Source of the DNA: Zobellia russellii
GTDB lineage: Bacteria > Bacteroidota > Bacteroidia > Flavobacteriales > Flavobacteriaceae
Direction of reading: 5' to 3'
Length of the DNA: 64,000 bases
Assembly: GCF_018728565.1 (NCBI RefSeq)
Contig: NZ_JACSOI010000009.1
Location: forward strand, 87,295-151,294
Part shown: positions 26,747 to 35,464 of the stretch, piece by piece
How positions within the stretch are numbered: the stretch's first letter is position 1
Layout of the letters: every line of letters starts with the position of its first letter
Notes under the pieces: model-generated
What the model was told of the DNA's origin: nothing
The model's database searches: none
What the model saw: the letters and a program-made list of their open reading frames with translations, nothing else
Program-made: the position numbers and the translations under genes

Positions 26747-27235
26747 ATGAACAAACTCAAAATACTTTTTATAATCGCCTTGGGAATTCTCTCCTTCTCT
26801 GCCTGCGAAAAAGATGATATTTGTACGGATGCGGATACACCCCAATTGGTCATTCGCTTTTATGATGCGCTCAACCCAACAGAGTTTAAAGATGTTCAAA
26901 ACCTAATTGTTTGGGGCATTTTAGATAACCAAGGTAAAGACACCATAGACAATATAGCACTAGATAGTATTGTTCTGCCCTTGCGTGTGGATGCCAGCAG
27001 CACTACGTTCGCCATGTCCAGACAGTTGAGTATTGATGATGTAAATGTGGATACATTAACCTTTAGCTATGACGTAAAAGAAATCTACGAGTCCAGAGCT
27101 TGTGGTTACATTGCCAATTTTGAGAACTTAGAGGTAACCGTACAACAAGACGATTCCGTTTGGGTCCAAACCATAGATGTTGATAATGCACTTATTGAAA
27201 ACACAGCTTCCGCCCATGTTAAGATATTTCACTAG
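26747..27235 (+). CDS. DUF6452 lipoprotein
   Basis: A 162-residue lipoprotein (lipobox ILSFSAC). The sequence CEKDDICTDADTPQLVIRFYD is typical of the DUF6452 family and is followed by a beta-rich domain. The function is unknown. It lies between rlmD and a DUF6048 outer-membrane-like protein whose start is inside its 3' end (20-base overlap), so the two proteins are probably translated together and may work together at the cell envelope. Confidence 0.82.
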   Translation: MNKLKILFIIALGILSFSACEKDDICTDADTPQLVIRFYDALNPTEFKDVQNLIVWGILDNQGKDTIDNIALDSIVLPLRVDASSTTFAMSRQLSIDDVNVDTLTFSYDVKEIYESRACGYIANFENLEVTVQQDDSVWVQTIDVDNALIENTASAHVKIFH

Positions 27236-28043
27236 TCTCTTTTTTCTTTTGATTATTGCTACGGGATTTTCCCAAAGCGAACCTATAGACCTGAACAAAA
27301 AAGATACCACCGTTTATAAGCAACGTTATGGCCTTAGAGTTGGTGTTGATTTAAGCAGACTTGTGGTCTCCTTTTTTGAGGACAATTACACAGGGTTGGA
27401 ACTAGTGGGAGATTATAGGCTTACCCAAAACCTATATCTGGCCGCCGAACTGGGCAACGAGAAAAAAATTATTGGCACACCCTTAGGTCCTGATGTTGAC
27501 ATAGAAAGTGGGGATTTATATACCTTTACAACGTCTGGCAGTTATATTAAAGCCGGTATAGATTATAATACGTACGGCAACTGGTACGGTGAACAAAACA
27601 TGATATATATTGGTGGCCGTTTTGCGTTTAGCACGTTTAGCCAAGAACTGGACGCTTATAAGATTTTTGATACCAACCGCTATTGGCACCCTGAGGATTT
27701 TGCTGCAGCAACCGATGCCCTTGGTAAATACGAAGGCCGAAATAAATCCTGGTTGGAATTTGTTGCAGGGGTTAAGGCCGAAGTTTTAAGAAATCTCTAT
27801 TTTGGTGCTAGTGCCCGCTTAGGCATCTTAATAACCAATAAACGCCCTGAAAACGAACTTGACGACCTATTTATTCCTGGCTTTAACAAAGTTACCGATG
27901 GCAGTCGATTTGGTGTAGGCTACAATTTTTCCCTCAGTTATCTCATTCCGCTTTACAAAAAGAAAAACGAGCCTAAAAAAGCAGAAACCCAACCCCAGCC
28001 CGAACCAAAACCTAACGGAAAAGACAGGCCTAAAAAGCAATAA
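27216..28043 (+). CDS. DUF6048 outer-membrane beta-barrel-like protein
   Basis: I chose the ATG at 27216 because it gives the signal peptide MLRYFTSLFFLLIIATGFSQ; the earlier in-frame start at 27177 lies deep in the preceding gene. The mature part has alternating strands (YGLRVGVDLSRLVVSFF, YLAAELGNEK, GVGYNFSLSYLIPLY) as in small outer-membrane barrels, and a proline-rich, charged C-terminus (PQPEPKPNGKDRPKKQ) that could stay periplasmic. The family function is unknown. It overlaps the DUF6452 gene by 20 bases. Confidence 0.82.
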   Translation: MLRYFTSLFFLLIIATGFSQSEPIDLNKKDTTVYKQRYGLRVGVDLSRLVVSFFEDNYTGLELVGDYRLTQNLYLAAELGNEKKIIGTPLGPDVDIESGDLYTFTTSGSYIKAGIDYNTYGNWYGEQNMIYIGGRFAFSTFSQELDAYKIFDTNRYWHPEDFAAATDALGKYEGRNKSWLEFVAGVKAEVLRNLYFGASARLGILITNKRPENELDDLFIPGFNKVTDGSRFGVGYNFSLSYLIPLYKKKNEPKKAETQPQPEPKPNGKDRPKKQ

Positions 28044-28072
28044 GCAAATAGCTTTAAAATAGAGTTAGACAA

Positions 28073-29242
28073 CTACTCTTTGTCTTTATTCATGTACTTA
28101 GCTTTTTTACTGCCTTCGTACATTACATACTTTACCAAGCGAGATTCCAAATGACTGTTGAATACCTTTATTTTTCGCGACGGTCTTAAGCCTACATACT
28201 TAAGTGCCTCCATATTGGAAGTAATAAACCAAGCATCCGTACCTGGGTACTTTTGCTTTAAAGTATCGCCAATGGATGCATAAAAATCCTCCATATCCAA
28301 ATTCAATCGTTCTCCATAAGGCGGATTAAAAACCATGTGTAGCTTGCCATCGGTAAACTTTTCGGTATCAAAAAAGTTCTTTCGCTCAATGGATATATAT
28401 TCGGAGAGGTTAGCATTCTCAACATTGTCAGTTGCCTTGCGAACCGCAGAAGGGGCTTTGTCATACCCTATTATTCTATGATGGAATTCACGAACCTTGT
28501 TAAGACTTACATCTACAATCTTATCAAACAAATCTTGGTCGAAATCATGCCATTTTTCAAAAGCAAATTCCTTTCTATTGATATTTACCGGAATGTTACA
28601 AGCAATCATGGCCGCTTCGGTAAGCATGGTACCACTACCACACATGGGGTCAAGAAAATCGCACTGACCGTCCCATCCGCTCATAAGCAAAAGGCCTGCT
28701 GCCAATACCTCATTGATTGGAGCTATATTGGTAGCCGTACGATAGCCCCTTTGGTGCAAGGACCTGCCTGAACTATCTAAGGACACATTACAATGATCAT
28801 TATGAATATGTATATTGATGCGAACATCCGGAAACTTTACATCTACACTAGGCCGGCTTCCATCCATATCCCTAAACTTATCTACAATGGCATCCTTAAC
28901 TTTTTGGGACACATAAAGTGAATGTGTAAAATTATCCGAGTTTACCGTAGAATCTATAGCAAAGGTGGTATCTACCGAAAGATAATCCGCCCAATCCATG
29001 GCATATATCTTTTTATATAGGTCATTTTCACTACGAACCGAAAAAGAATGAATAGGTTTAATGATCTTTATAGCTGTACGCAAACACAGATTGGCCTTGT
29101 ACATAAAGCCGGTATCACCTTCAAAAGCAACATTTCTTACCCCTTCTACTACATTGCCGCCACCTAGGTTACGGATTTCCTTGGCCAAAATCTCTTCAAA
29201 ACCAAAGAGGGTCTTGGCGACCATTTTAAAATTTTTACTCAT
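28073..29242 (-). CDS. THUMP-domain class I SAM-dependent RNA methyltransferase
   Basis: A 389-residue protein like the N-terminal (RlmL) half of E. coli RlmKL. The THUMP RNA-binding domain covers residues about 45-160, then the Rossmann methyltransferase with DPMCGSGTMLTEAAMIA (SAM binding), an acidic GYDKAPSAV strand end, and the catalytic NPPYGERL. It most likely makes N2-methylguanosine in 23S rRNA. The C-terminus is basic (GSKKAKYMNKDKE). It stands alone and converges on the DUF6048 gene. Confidence 0.9.
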   Translation of the reverse strand: MSKNFKMVAKTLFGFEEILAKEIRNLGGGNVVEGVRNVAFEGDTGFMYKANLCLRTAIKIIKPIHSFSVRSENDLYKKIYAMDWADYLSVDTTFAIDSTVNSDNFTHSLYVSQKVKDAIVDKFRDMDGSRPSVDVKFPDVRINIHIHNDHCNVSLDSSGRSLHQRGYRTATNIAPINEVLAAGLLLMSGWDGQCDFLDPMCGSGTMLTEAAMIACNIPVNINRKEFAFEKWHDFDQDLFDKIVDVSLNKVREFHHRIIGYDKAPSAVRKATDNVENANLSEYISIERKNFFDTEKFTDGKLHMVFNPPYGERLNLDMEDFYASIGDTLKQKYPGTDAWFITSNMEALKYVGLRPSRKIKVFNSHLESRLVKYVMYEGSKKAKYMNKDKE

Positions 29243-29446
29243 GTCTTATTCTAAAGTTGCCGCAAAAATACAGTATTTTAGCCGGAGAAATACGAACCCG
29301 CCCATTGCTTTCTTAAATGCCGTTCGTCCTTTCAATACCGGAAGGATAAAATTGCTTTTCTGAAACATTGAAAAAATAGGGTTCATAGCTGTAATTACCG
29401 CTAGAATTCAAGACTAAGAGCCTCTATATAAACGATTTTTCCGTTA

Positions 29447-30118
29447 ATGAATTACGCTTTACCCATTTTTGCCGTTCTGTTGAGCTTTGCTTTTGTTTAT
29501 GTTGTGAAACCTGATAACAAGAGCCATTTTAAATTACTCTTGGCCTTTAGTGGTGCTTTTCTTTTGGCTCTTACTTTATTTGAACTTTTTCCTTCTGTGT
29601 ACGAACATGGAAACGCAAAAAATGTAGGCTTGTTCGTAATGCTTGGAATTTTGCTTCAAATTATTCTGGAGTTCTTTTCTAAAGGAGCGGAACATGGGCA
29701 CGTTCACCTGGACAAAGAAAAGAAACTTTTCCCTTGGTTACTTTTTGGAAGTCTCTGTCTTCACTCTTTTCTGGAAGGCTTTCCCATACACCACCACAAC
29801 ACTATTATTTACGGTATCTTAATTCACAAGGTGCCCATAGCCATAATTTTAAGCATTTTTCTATTAAATTCTAAAATCCCGATTACCAAGGCATTTCTGT
29901 TCATTACCATTTTTTCTTTAATGACTCCTTTGGGGAGTTATATTGCGAACCACACGGATTATGCAGACACTTACTTTGCCTCAATTAATGCATTGGTCAT
30001 AGGTGTGTTCCTTCATATTTCTACGGTTATACTCTTTGAAAGTTCCGAGGGGCATACCTTTAACCTCCGCAAGATAATCGCCATTATTTTTGGTATTGCA
30101 ATCGCATATTTTTTATAG
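29447..30118 (+). CDS. ZIP family metal transporter
   Basis: A 223-residue inner-membrane protein with about seven or eight helices. The histidine-rich cytoplasmic loop (HGHVHL) and the metal-site helices with HSFLEGFPIHHHN and HKVPIAI are ZIP marks. It imports zinc or another divalent metal. The next gene starts one base after its stop, so they are translationally coupled. Confidence 0.88.
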   Translation: MNYALPIFAVLLSFAFVYVVKPDNKSHFKLLLAFSGAFLLALTLFELFPSVYEHGNAKNVGLFVMLGILLQIILEFFSKGAEHGHVHLDKEKKLFPWLLFGSLCLHSFLEGFPIHHHNTIIYGILIHKVPIAIILSIFLLNSKIPITKAFLFITIFSLMTPLGSYIANHTDYADTYFASINALVIGVFLHISTVILFESSEGHTFNLRKIIAIIFGIAIAYFL

Positions 30119-30119
30119 G

Positions 30120-30548
30120 ATGTTCAGCAAAGCGGAATCAAAAAAATTACGGGAAGACTTCTGGATCGCTTTTGGAAAATCGTATCCTAGAAAGTGGATA
30201 CTGTACAACACCAAAGTGAAAGGTCTGGTCTTTAAATTTCATTTTGACCTTAAAAAGGCGATGGTTTCCATTGATATAGAAACCGATGACCTTGAAAGGC
30301 GCATTACCCTTTGGGAGAAATTCCAATCTCTACAGTCTCTTCTACAGTCTGAAGAATACCTTCCGGAAGCGGTCTTTGATGAAGCCTTTTTCCTTTCCAA
30401 CGGAAAAGAAATTTCAAGAATATATGTGACCCTAGAAAACGTTTCTATCCACAATAAAAATACTTGGCAAGAAACTATGATTTTCCTTAGTCAACAGATG
30501 GCCCAAGTAGAACTTTTCTTTGAAGATTTTAGGGAGGTTTTAGAGTAG
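30120..30548 (+). CDS. DUF4268 family protein
   Basis: A 142-residue soluble protein; the ATG at 30120 lies one base after the stop of the ZIP gene, and this start is preferred over an upstream one inside that gene. The sequence FSKAESKKLREDFWIAFGKSYPRKW is typical of DUF4268, whose function is unknown. No membrane or export signal is present. It converges on uxuA with two bases between the stop codons. Confidence 0.85.
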   Translation: MFSKAESKKLREDFWIAFGKSYPRKWILYNTKVKGLVFKFHFDLKKAMVSIDIETDDLERRITLWEKFQSLQSLLQSEEYLPEAVFDEAFFLSNGKEISRIYVTLENVSIHNKNTWQETMIFLSQQMAQVELFFEDFREVLE

Positions 30549-30550
30549 CA

Positions 30551-31750
30551 TCAAACCAATTTCATCTGATGCCGAATTCCTTTCTCAAGCCCTGTTAACT
30601 GCGCCATACCCAAAGCCCTACCAATTAATGAATACCCAGGATAGAAATCGCTCTGTCGTTTTTTATCATCAAGCAAAACATGGCCGTGATCAGGCCGTAA
30701 AGGAATGGCTACATCTGTTCTTCCGGACTGTTTTCGTCTTAGCTGTTCTTTTATAAAGGCTTCCATTACATCATCCATTGCCACGGAACCATTAAGGTGT
30801 TCGGCCTCATAAAATTCACCCGAAGCACTTAATTGTACATTCCTTAAGTGGATAAAATGAATACGGTCTCCAAAGTCCTCTATAATTTTCAACAAATCAT
30901 TATGAGGAGAAGCTCCCAATGAACCGGAACAAAAGGTAAAACCGTTATGTTTTGAAGGATAACAATCACGAATAAATGTCAAATCCTCGTAAGTTGAAGT
31001 GATTCTTGGAATACCAAAAACAGAGAAAGGAGGGTCATCTGGATGAATGGCCATATGAATACCCAGCTTTTCAGCCTCTGGCAATATGGCTTTAAGAAAA
31101 TACGCCAAATTTTCTTGAAGTTCCCTCTTTGATATCCGGCTTACCATCGCTAAGTTTTCCTTAAAAACGGACATCTCAATTGACTCCTTACTTCCCGGCA
31201 TACCGGCAAGAACGGCCTTTTCCAATGTGTTCTTTTCTTGGGCGGACAAACTGCTAAAATAGGCTTCCGCCTTAGTTACCACTCGCTCCTCATATACCTC
31301 AGCGGCATTGTCTCTCTTCAATACAAATAGGTCAAAAGCAGCTATGGCGATAGGGTCATAAAGTAAACTGGATGTTCCGTTAGGTAACTGGTAATCTAGA
31401 TTTGTACGCGTCCAATCTATAAGGGGCATAAAATTATAACAAATTGTATAAATGTTATGCTGGCCAAGATTCTTAAGTGTTTGGATATAATTGTTAATAT
31501 ACATATCCCTTTCAGGAAGTCCGTATTTAATGGCATTATGGATGTTTACGCTCTCTACTACGGACCATTCCATACCATGCTGTTCGATTTGATTCTTCAC
31601 ATTGGCAATGACCTCTACGGGCCACACCTCACCCGTAGGTATGCTGTGGCAAGCCGTAACAATACCTTGAGCCCCTAGCTGTGCAATATCGGCCAAGGTT
31701 ACTCCAAAATTAGGCCCAAACCAACGGTAGGTCTTCTTTAAATACTCCAT
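30551..31750 (-). CDS. uxuA: Mannonate dehydratase
   Basis: A 399-residue enzyme that dehydrates D-mannonate to 2-keto-3-deoxygluconate in the cytoplasm. Start at 31750 (MEYLKKTYRWFGPNFGVTL), because the longer frame would begin within the preceding gene. The UxuA signatures AQGIVTACHSIPTGEVWP, HPDDPPFSVFGIPRI, FCSGSLGASPHNDL, HFIHLRNV and RPDHGHVLLDD supply the metal-binding histidine, cysteine and aspartate residues. Length agrees with the E. coli enzyme. It follows the SDR gene by one base, and with it forms the lower part of hexuronate catabolism. No uxaC or KDG kinase lies here; the aldolase at the left edge belongs to the other cluster. Confidence 0.95.
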   Translation of the reverse strand: MEYLKKTYRWFGPNFGVTLADIAQLGAQGIVTACHSIPTGEVWPVEVIANVKNQIEQHGMEWSVVESVNIHNAIKYGLPERDMYINNYIQTLKNLGQHNIYTICYNFMPLIDWTRTNLDYQLPNGTSSLLYDPIAIAAFDLFVLKRDNAAEVYEERVVTKAEAYFSSLSAQEKNTLEKAVLAGMPGSKESIEMSVFKENLAMVSRISKRELQENLAYFLKAILPEAEKLGIHMAIHPDDPPFSVFGIPRITSTYEDLTFIRDCYPSKHNGFTFCSGSLGASPHNDLLKIIEDFGDRIHFIHLRNVQLSASGEFYEAEHLNGSVAMDDVMEAFIKEQLRRKQSGRTDVAIPLRPDHGHVLLDDKKRQSDFYPGYSLIGRALGMAQLTGLEKGIRHQMKLV

Positions 31751-31751
31751 A

Positions 31752-32570
31752 TTAGACTCCCGTAAAAGAATTAAAACCACCATCTACATCGTAAACGGTA
31801 CCGGTTACGAACGAAGATGCTTCGCTTAAGAGGTAATGCACCATTCCATTGAGTTCGGAGGCATCGCCAAAACGGTTCATTGGAGTTTTTGCCAATATTT
31901 TTTTGCTGCGATCCGTATAGGAACCATCCTCGTTAATCAAAATTTTTCTGTTCTGATTCCCTATAAAAAATCCCGGAGCTATAGCATTTACGCGAATTTT
32001 ATCACTGAATTTTGTCGCCAATTCTTCAGCCATCCATTTGGTAAATATATCAATACCCGCTTTGGCCATGGAATAGCCCAACACCCTAGTTATAGACTGT
32101 TTTGATGCCATAGATGAAATATTGATTATAGAACCACTGCCCTGCTCAGCCATTAATTGGCTCATTACAATTGTGGGGAGTACACTCCCAAAAAGGTTAA
32201 GGTTTACCACTTCTTTGGTATCTTTCAGAGAAATATCAAAAACGGTTTGATCAGGGCGAAGTGTTGCTCCCGGCAGATTACCCCCGGCCAAATTAATCAG
32301 ACCATCAATTGCACCATGGGATTCCTTAATTTTCTCCCTTAGAGCAATCAATTCCTCTTCTTCCATTACATCTACTACATAAGAAATAGCGCTATTACGG
32401 GAAATACGATTTAGTGCATTTCTTTTATTATCCAGTTTATCTGCCGATCTACCCAGAAGTATTACACCAGCACCATTCTTAACCAAGTACTCAGCAATGG
32501 AACCTCCTAAAACTCCGGTTCCTCCAGATAAGGCAATGGTTTTGTTCTTTAAATCAAAAAGGTCGTTCAT
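31752..32570 (-). CDS. uxuB: SDR oxidoreductase, probable D-mannonate oxidoreductase
   Basis: A 272-residue short-chain dehydrogenase. The cofactor motif is GGTGVLGGSIAEYL, and the catalytic S, Y-x-x-x-K are in ISSMAS and GYSMAKAG. Bacillus-type UxuB (YjmF) is an SDR enzyme that reduces D-fructuronate to D-mannonate, and the tight link to uxuA (one base apart) makes that role likely. E. coli UxuB belongs to another family, so the symbol marks function and not homology to that protein. The upstream lipoprotein gene ends two bases before its start, so three genes form one unit. Confidence 0.85.
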   Translation of the reverse strand: MNDLFDLKNKTIALSGGTGVLGGSIAEYLVKNGAGVILLGRSADKLDNKRNALNRISRNSAISYVVDVMEEEELIALREKIKESHGAIDGLINLAGGNLPGATLRPDQTVFDISLKDTKEVVNLNLFGSVLPTIVMSQLMAEQGSGSIINISSMASKQSITRVLGYSMAKAGIDIFTKWMAEELATKFSDKIRVNAIAPGFFIGNQNRKILINEDGSYTDRSKKILAKTPMNRFGDASELNGMVHYLLSEASSFVTGTVYDVDGGFNSFTGV

Positions 32571-32572
32571 AT

Positions 32573-33952
32573 CTAGTTTTTCTTGGCCATTTCATAGGCT
32601 TTGCTAGTCGTGTAGTATTTACTGATCATATTGGGCACTTCCCATTCAGGCAGTTTCCCGGCCTTCAAATACTTTAAATAATTTTCGGTTACCTGACCAA
32701 AATGAGCCTCATGTCCAATTTTAAAGGTTTCAGGAATATTAATTTTATAGCTCCCATCTTGCATTTTCTCCATTGTGGTACCTTTAAACTGCTTTGCTAT
32801 ATTATCAGAAATAGCTTTGTTCAACACCTCTTCAAATCCATCTTTTTGATGTGGCTCAATGTACAGGACAGGTTTATACTCCTCTTCTTTTCCTTGTTTG
32901 ATAACAAGATTACTTTTGGTACCTCGCATGATACTATAATGAGTATCGCCTGTGCCTTCAGGCGCTTCATAATTCCATATTACGGATACCTTGGCGTGCT
33001 TGCCATTTATTTTATAGACCATTTCGCCATTACAGAAAACATGTAGCTTATCGTCTTTTATATCCTTTTCCAAATAATCTGGATATCCCTCTAGACGGGT
33101 AACCTTCTGAAATTCGTCTGTTGTAAGTACAGTAGGCCAACGTTTGGCCTTTACCATTTCTATATTATTGGTATCTATTACTTGATCGGGAAAAGCCTCC
33201 CATTGCACCAAATCTACCAAGTGAGTGGTTACATCTACTATGCCCTCACCTTCTTCGTTTACATCAAAAAACCAGGCCGGACGCACTAACGGTTGACCGG
33301 AAACATATTTAAAAAAGTGATGCACACTCTCTTTACTAATTGCAGGTCCATCTGGCGTACCGTTCACTAATTCCCCAAAAACATCGGGCAACGTTGAAAA
33401 GGTTTTTTGCATTAAGGTTGTAGACTCAAAACGTTCGGTCATAATATCATAAATCAATACCCCGTTCTTTTTCGCAATATCAAAAGCCAGTTGTAATTTT
33501 TTAAACCCCTCCGGATTTATAACCAAAGGCTTGTCTGCATAGACGTTCAATCCAGCCTTTACCGCCTCAAGAACATAATCTATTTTTTTACTGTTCTTAC
33601 CCGCTACGATCATAACGTTACCGGGTTTATCGGTAATCATTTTTTCCAAATAATCATCGCCTAAATATTTTTCTACCTTCCAAGCCGTAGGGGCCTCTTT
33701 CCTAGAATTATACGAGTTTATTTTATTTAAAAAATCCTGTACTTCCGGACCTTTCGGGGCAAAAAGATAAATAGTGGAGTCTACTTGGGGATACATTTTT
33801 TTTTGAACCAATGCCGCATGAAAGTGCCCTGGATCCAGCGTCATCATTTTTACTTTATCAGGAGACTCCTCTTTGACCATTTTATCATCTGTTTTTTTCT
33901 CACCACAAGCAATGCAGAGCAGCAAAACTAAAAATGTAATCTTATTTTTCAT
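32573..33952 (-). CDS. Gfo/Idh/MocA-like lipoprotein with degenerate nucleotide site
   Basis: A 459-residue lipoprotein (MKNKITFLVLLLCIAC). It matches proteins with the putative oxidoreductase C-terminal domain attached to a Gfo/Idh/MocA fold. The usual glycine-rich GxGxxG loop is replaced by LDPGHFHAALVQ, so classical NAD(P) binding is doubtful. ADKPL replaces the EKP motif, and the D-x-x-x-H pair in VDVTTHLVDLV is kept. Being lipid-anchored in the periplasm it may use a tightly bound cofactor or act as a lyase/isomerase on a keto sugar. A terminator at 34037-34065 separates it from the previous operon, and it is followed by uxuB and uxuA. Confidence 0.82.
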   Translation of the reverse strand: MKNKITFLVLLLCIACGEKKTDDKMVKEESPDKVKMMTLDPGHFHAALVQKKMYPQVDSTIYLFAPKGPEVQDFLNKINSYNSRKEAPTAWKVEKYLGDDYLEKMITDKPGNVMIVAGKNSKKIDYVLEAVKAGLNVYADKPLVINPEGFKKLQLAFDIAKKNGVLIYDIMTERFESTTLMQKTFSTLPDVFGELVNGTPDGPAISKESVHHFFKYVSGQPLVRPAWFFDVNEEGEGIVDVTTHLVDLVQWEAFPDQVIDTNNIEMVKAKRWPTVLTTDEFQKVTRLEGYPDYLEKDIKDDKLHVFCNGEMVYKINGKHAKVSVIWNYEAPEGTGDTHYSIMRGTKSNLVIKQGKEEEYKPVLYIEPHQKDGFEEVLNKAISDNIAKQFKGTTMEKMQDGSYKINIPETFKIGHEAHFGQVTENYLKYLKAGKLPEWEVPNMISKYYTTSKAYEMAKKN

Positions 33953-34036
33953 GTATAGGTTGTTAGTCTTTGCCTTTTACCAAATATCGGCAAAAGGTTC
34001 TTCTATCTATATAATAAATATTTTGGAAGTTGCTTA

Positions 34037-34065
34037 AAAAGCCCGCTCACATTGAGCGGGCTTTT
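34037..34065 (-). terminator. Rho-independent terminator
   Basis: AAAAGCCCGCTCA and TGAGCGGGCTTTT form a 13-bp stem with a three-base loop and a T run on the minus strand. It ends the susC1-susD1-DUF6807-Gfo/Idh operon. Confidence 0.88.
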
Positions 34066-34071
34066 CTTAAT

Positions 34072-35448
34072 TTAATACTTTACCGTATCCGTTCCGTAAG
34101 GCTTTCTTTGCTCACGGCGTAACATGGCGTTGGCCTCATTATCGTTAATAAACACTTCTTTATCATAGTCCCATTCCAGTTTTCTATCAAACTGCATGGC
34201 AATATCACTGATCAAACAAATAGCACAAGCCTTATGCCCTTTTTCAATAGGTGAAATAGGTGCTTTTCTAGTTTTGATACAATCTAACCAGTTCCCATGT
34301 TGATCATCAATTTTTTCTAGGTGAATTTCGTTTTCCCCAATAACCGATTCTAAAATTTTAGGGTCCGAAGCATTTAATGCTCTACTACTCTTTTCCTTAT
34401 CCACAGGGTCCGTGGCCGAAGCTTGATAAGAACCACGGGAAACGAAAATCCATCCGTCCGTACCTTCATAACGAATTCCGTTGGTATACCCTCCACTGGT
34501 ATATACAGTAATGCCATTGTCATACTCATGCTTCACGAAGAAATCGCCATGAACGTTCCACAATCCGGATTTTGGAAACTCGGCTAGGGCTTCTACAGAA
34601 ACCGGTCCACTTAACTCTGTATTCATTCCCCATGCCGCTGAATCGTAATGGTGCTGACCCCAACCGGTAATCATTCCCGCTCCATAATTACGAGAACGCA
34701 ACCAGCCCGGTCTACTATAATCAGCTTGAGGGTGTACGCCTATTTCTGTATATGGAACTTCTGGCGTAGAACCCAACCACATATCAAAATTTAAGTTTGA
34801 AGGTACGGGCATTGCTGGAGCCTCAGGACCGGCAGGATCACCGGGCAAACCAATTTTTACCGTATGGATTTTACCAATACGTCCATTTCTCACCAATTCT
34901 GCTGCAACCCTAAATTGTGGCATGGCACGTTGCTGTGTTCCAACTTGCAAAATAGCACCCGTTTTCTGAATAACTTCGCGCAATTGCTGACCCTCCCTTA
35001 CCGTTAAGGAAGTAGGTTTTTGAAGATAGATGTCCTTCCCTGCTAAAGCAGCTTCCATAGCAGGCTGTGAATGCCAATGATCGGGTGTACTAATTACTAC
35101 GGCATCAATATCCTTGTTCAAAAGCATTTCGCGATAATCTTCGTATACCTTAGTTCGGTCATATTTAGCCTTACCCGTTTTCTTCTGGTAAAACCCGTCT
35201 ACTAGAAGTTTGGCATCTGCAGCGCGTTTAGAATCAAGATCGCATACGGCCAAATAATTGGCCTGATCAAAACGTATAGTATCGTGAATATCATGACTTC
35301 TGGCGATACGACCGCAACCGATTTGACCTATGTTTATTTTATTACTGGGCGCATTTTTACCCAAAACATGGGCCGGTACAATACTTGGAAAACCCACCAA
35401 AGCGGCAGTACTTAAAGCAGTTCTGTTTATAAATTTTCTTCTCTCCAT
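34072..35448 (-). CDS. Tat-exported Gfo/Idh/MocA oxidoreductase
   Basis: A 458-residue protein with a Tat-type leader (MERRKFINRTALSTAALVGF), so it is folded with its cofactor before export. The Rossmann motif INIGQIGCGRIARSH binds NAD(P). STPDHWHSQPAM, LQKPTSLT and the C-terminal GFO_IDH_MocA substrate domain follow. Exported enzymes of this type oxidise sugars or glycosides, often at C3, with NAD kept bound. It is the last gene of the susC1 operon, 16 bases after the DUF6807 gene. It contrasts with the neighbouring lipoprotein that has lost the glycine-rich loop. Confidence 0.92.
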   Translation of the reverse strand: MERRKFINRTALSTAALVGFPSIVPAHVLGKNAPSNKINIGQIGCGRIARSHDIHDTIRFDQANYLAVCDLDSKRAADAKLLVDGFYQKKTGKAKYDRTKVYEDYREMLLNKDIDAVVISTPDHWHSQPAMEAALAGKDIYLQKPTSLTVREGQQLREVIQKTGAILQVGTQQRAMPQFRVAAELVRNGRIGKIHTVKIGLPGDPAGPEAPAMPVPSNLNFDMWLGSTPEVPYTEIGVHPQADYSRPGWLRSRNYGAGMITGWGQHHYDSAAWGMNTELSGPVSVEALAEFPKSGLWNVHGDFFVKHEYDNGITVYTSGGYTNGIRYEGTDGWIFVSRGSYQASATDPVDKEKSSRALNASDPKILESVIGENEIHLEKIDDQHGNWLDCIKTRKAPISPIEKGHKACAICLISDIAMQFDRKLEWDYDKEVFINDNEANAMLRREQRKPYGTDTVKY

Positions 35449-35464
35449 GTTGGTAATACGTATT

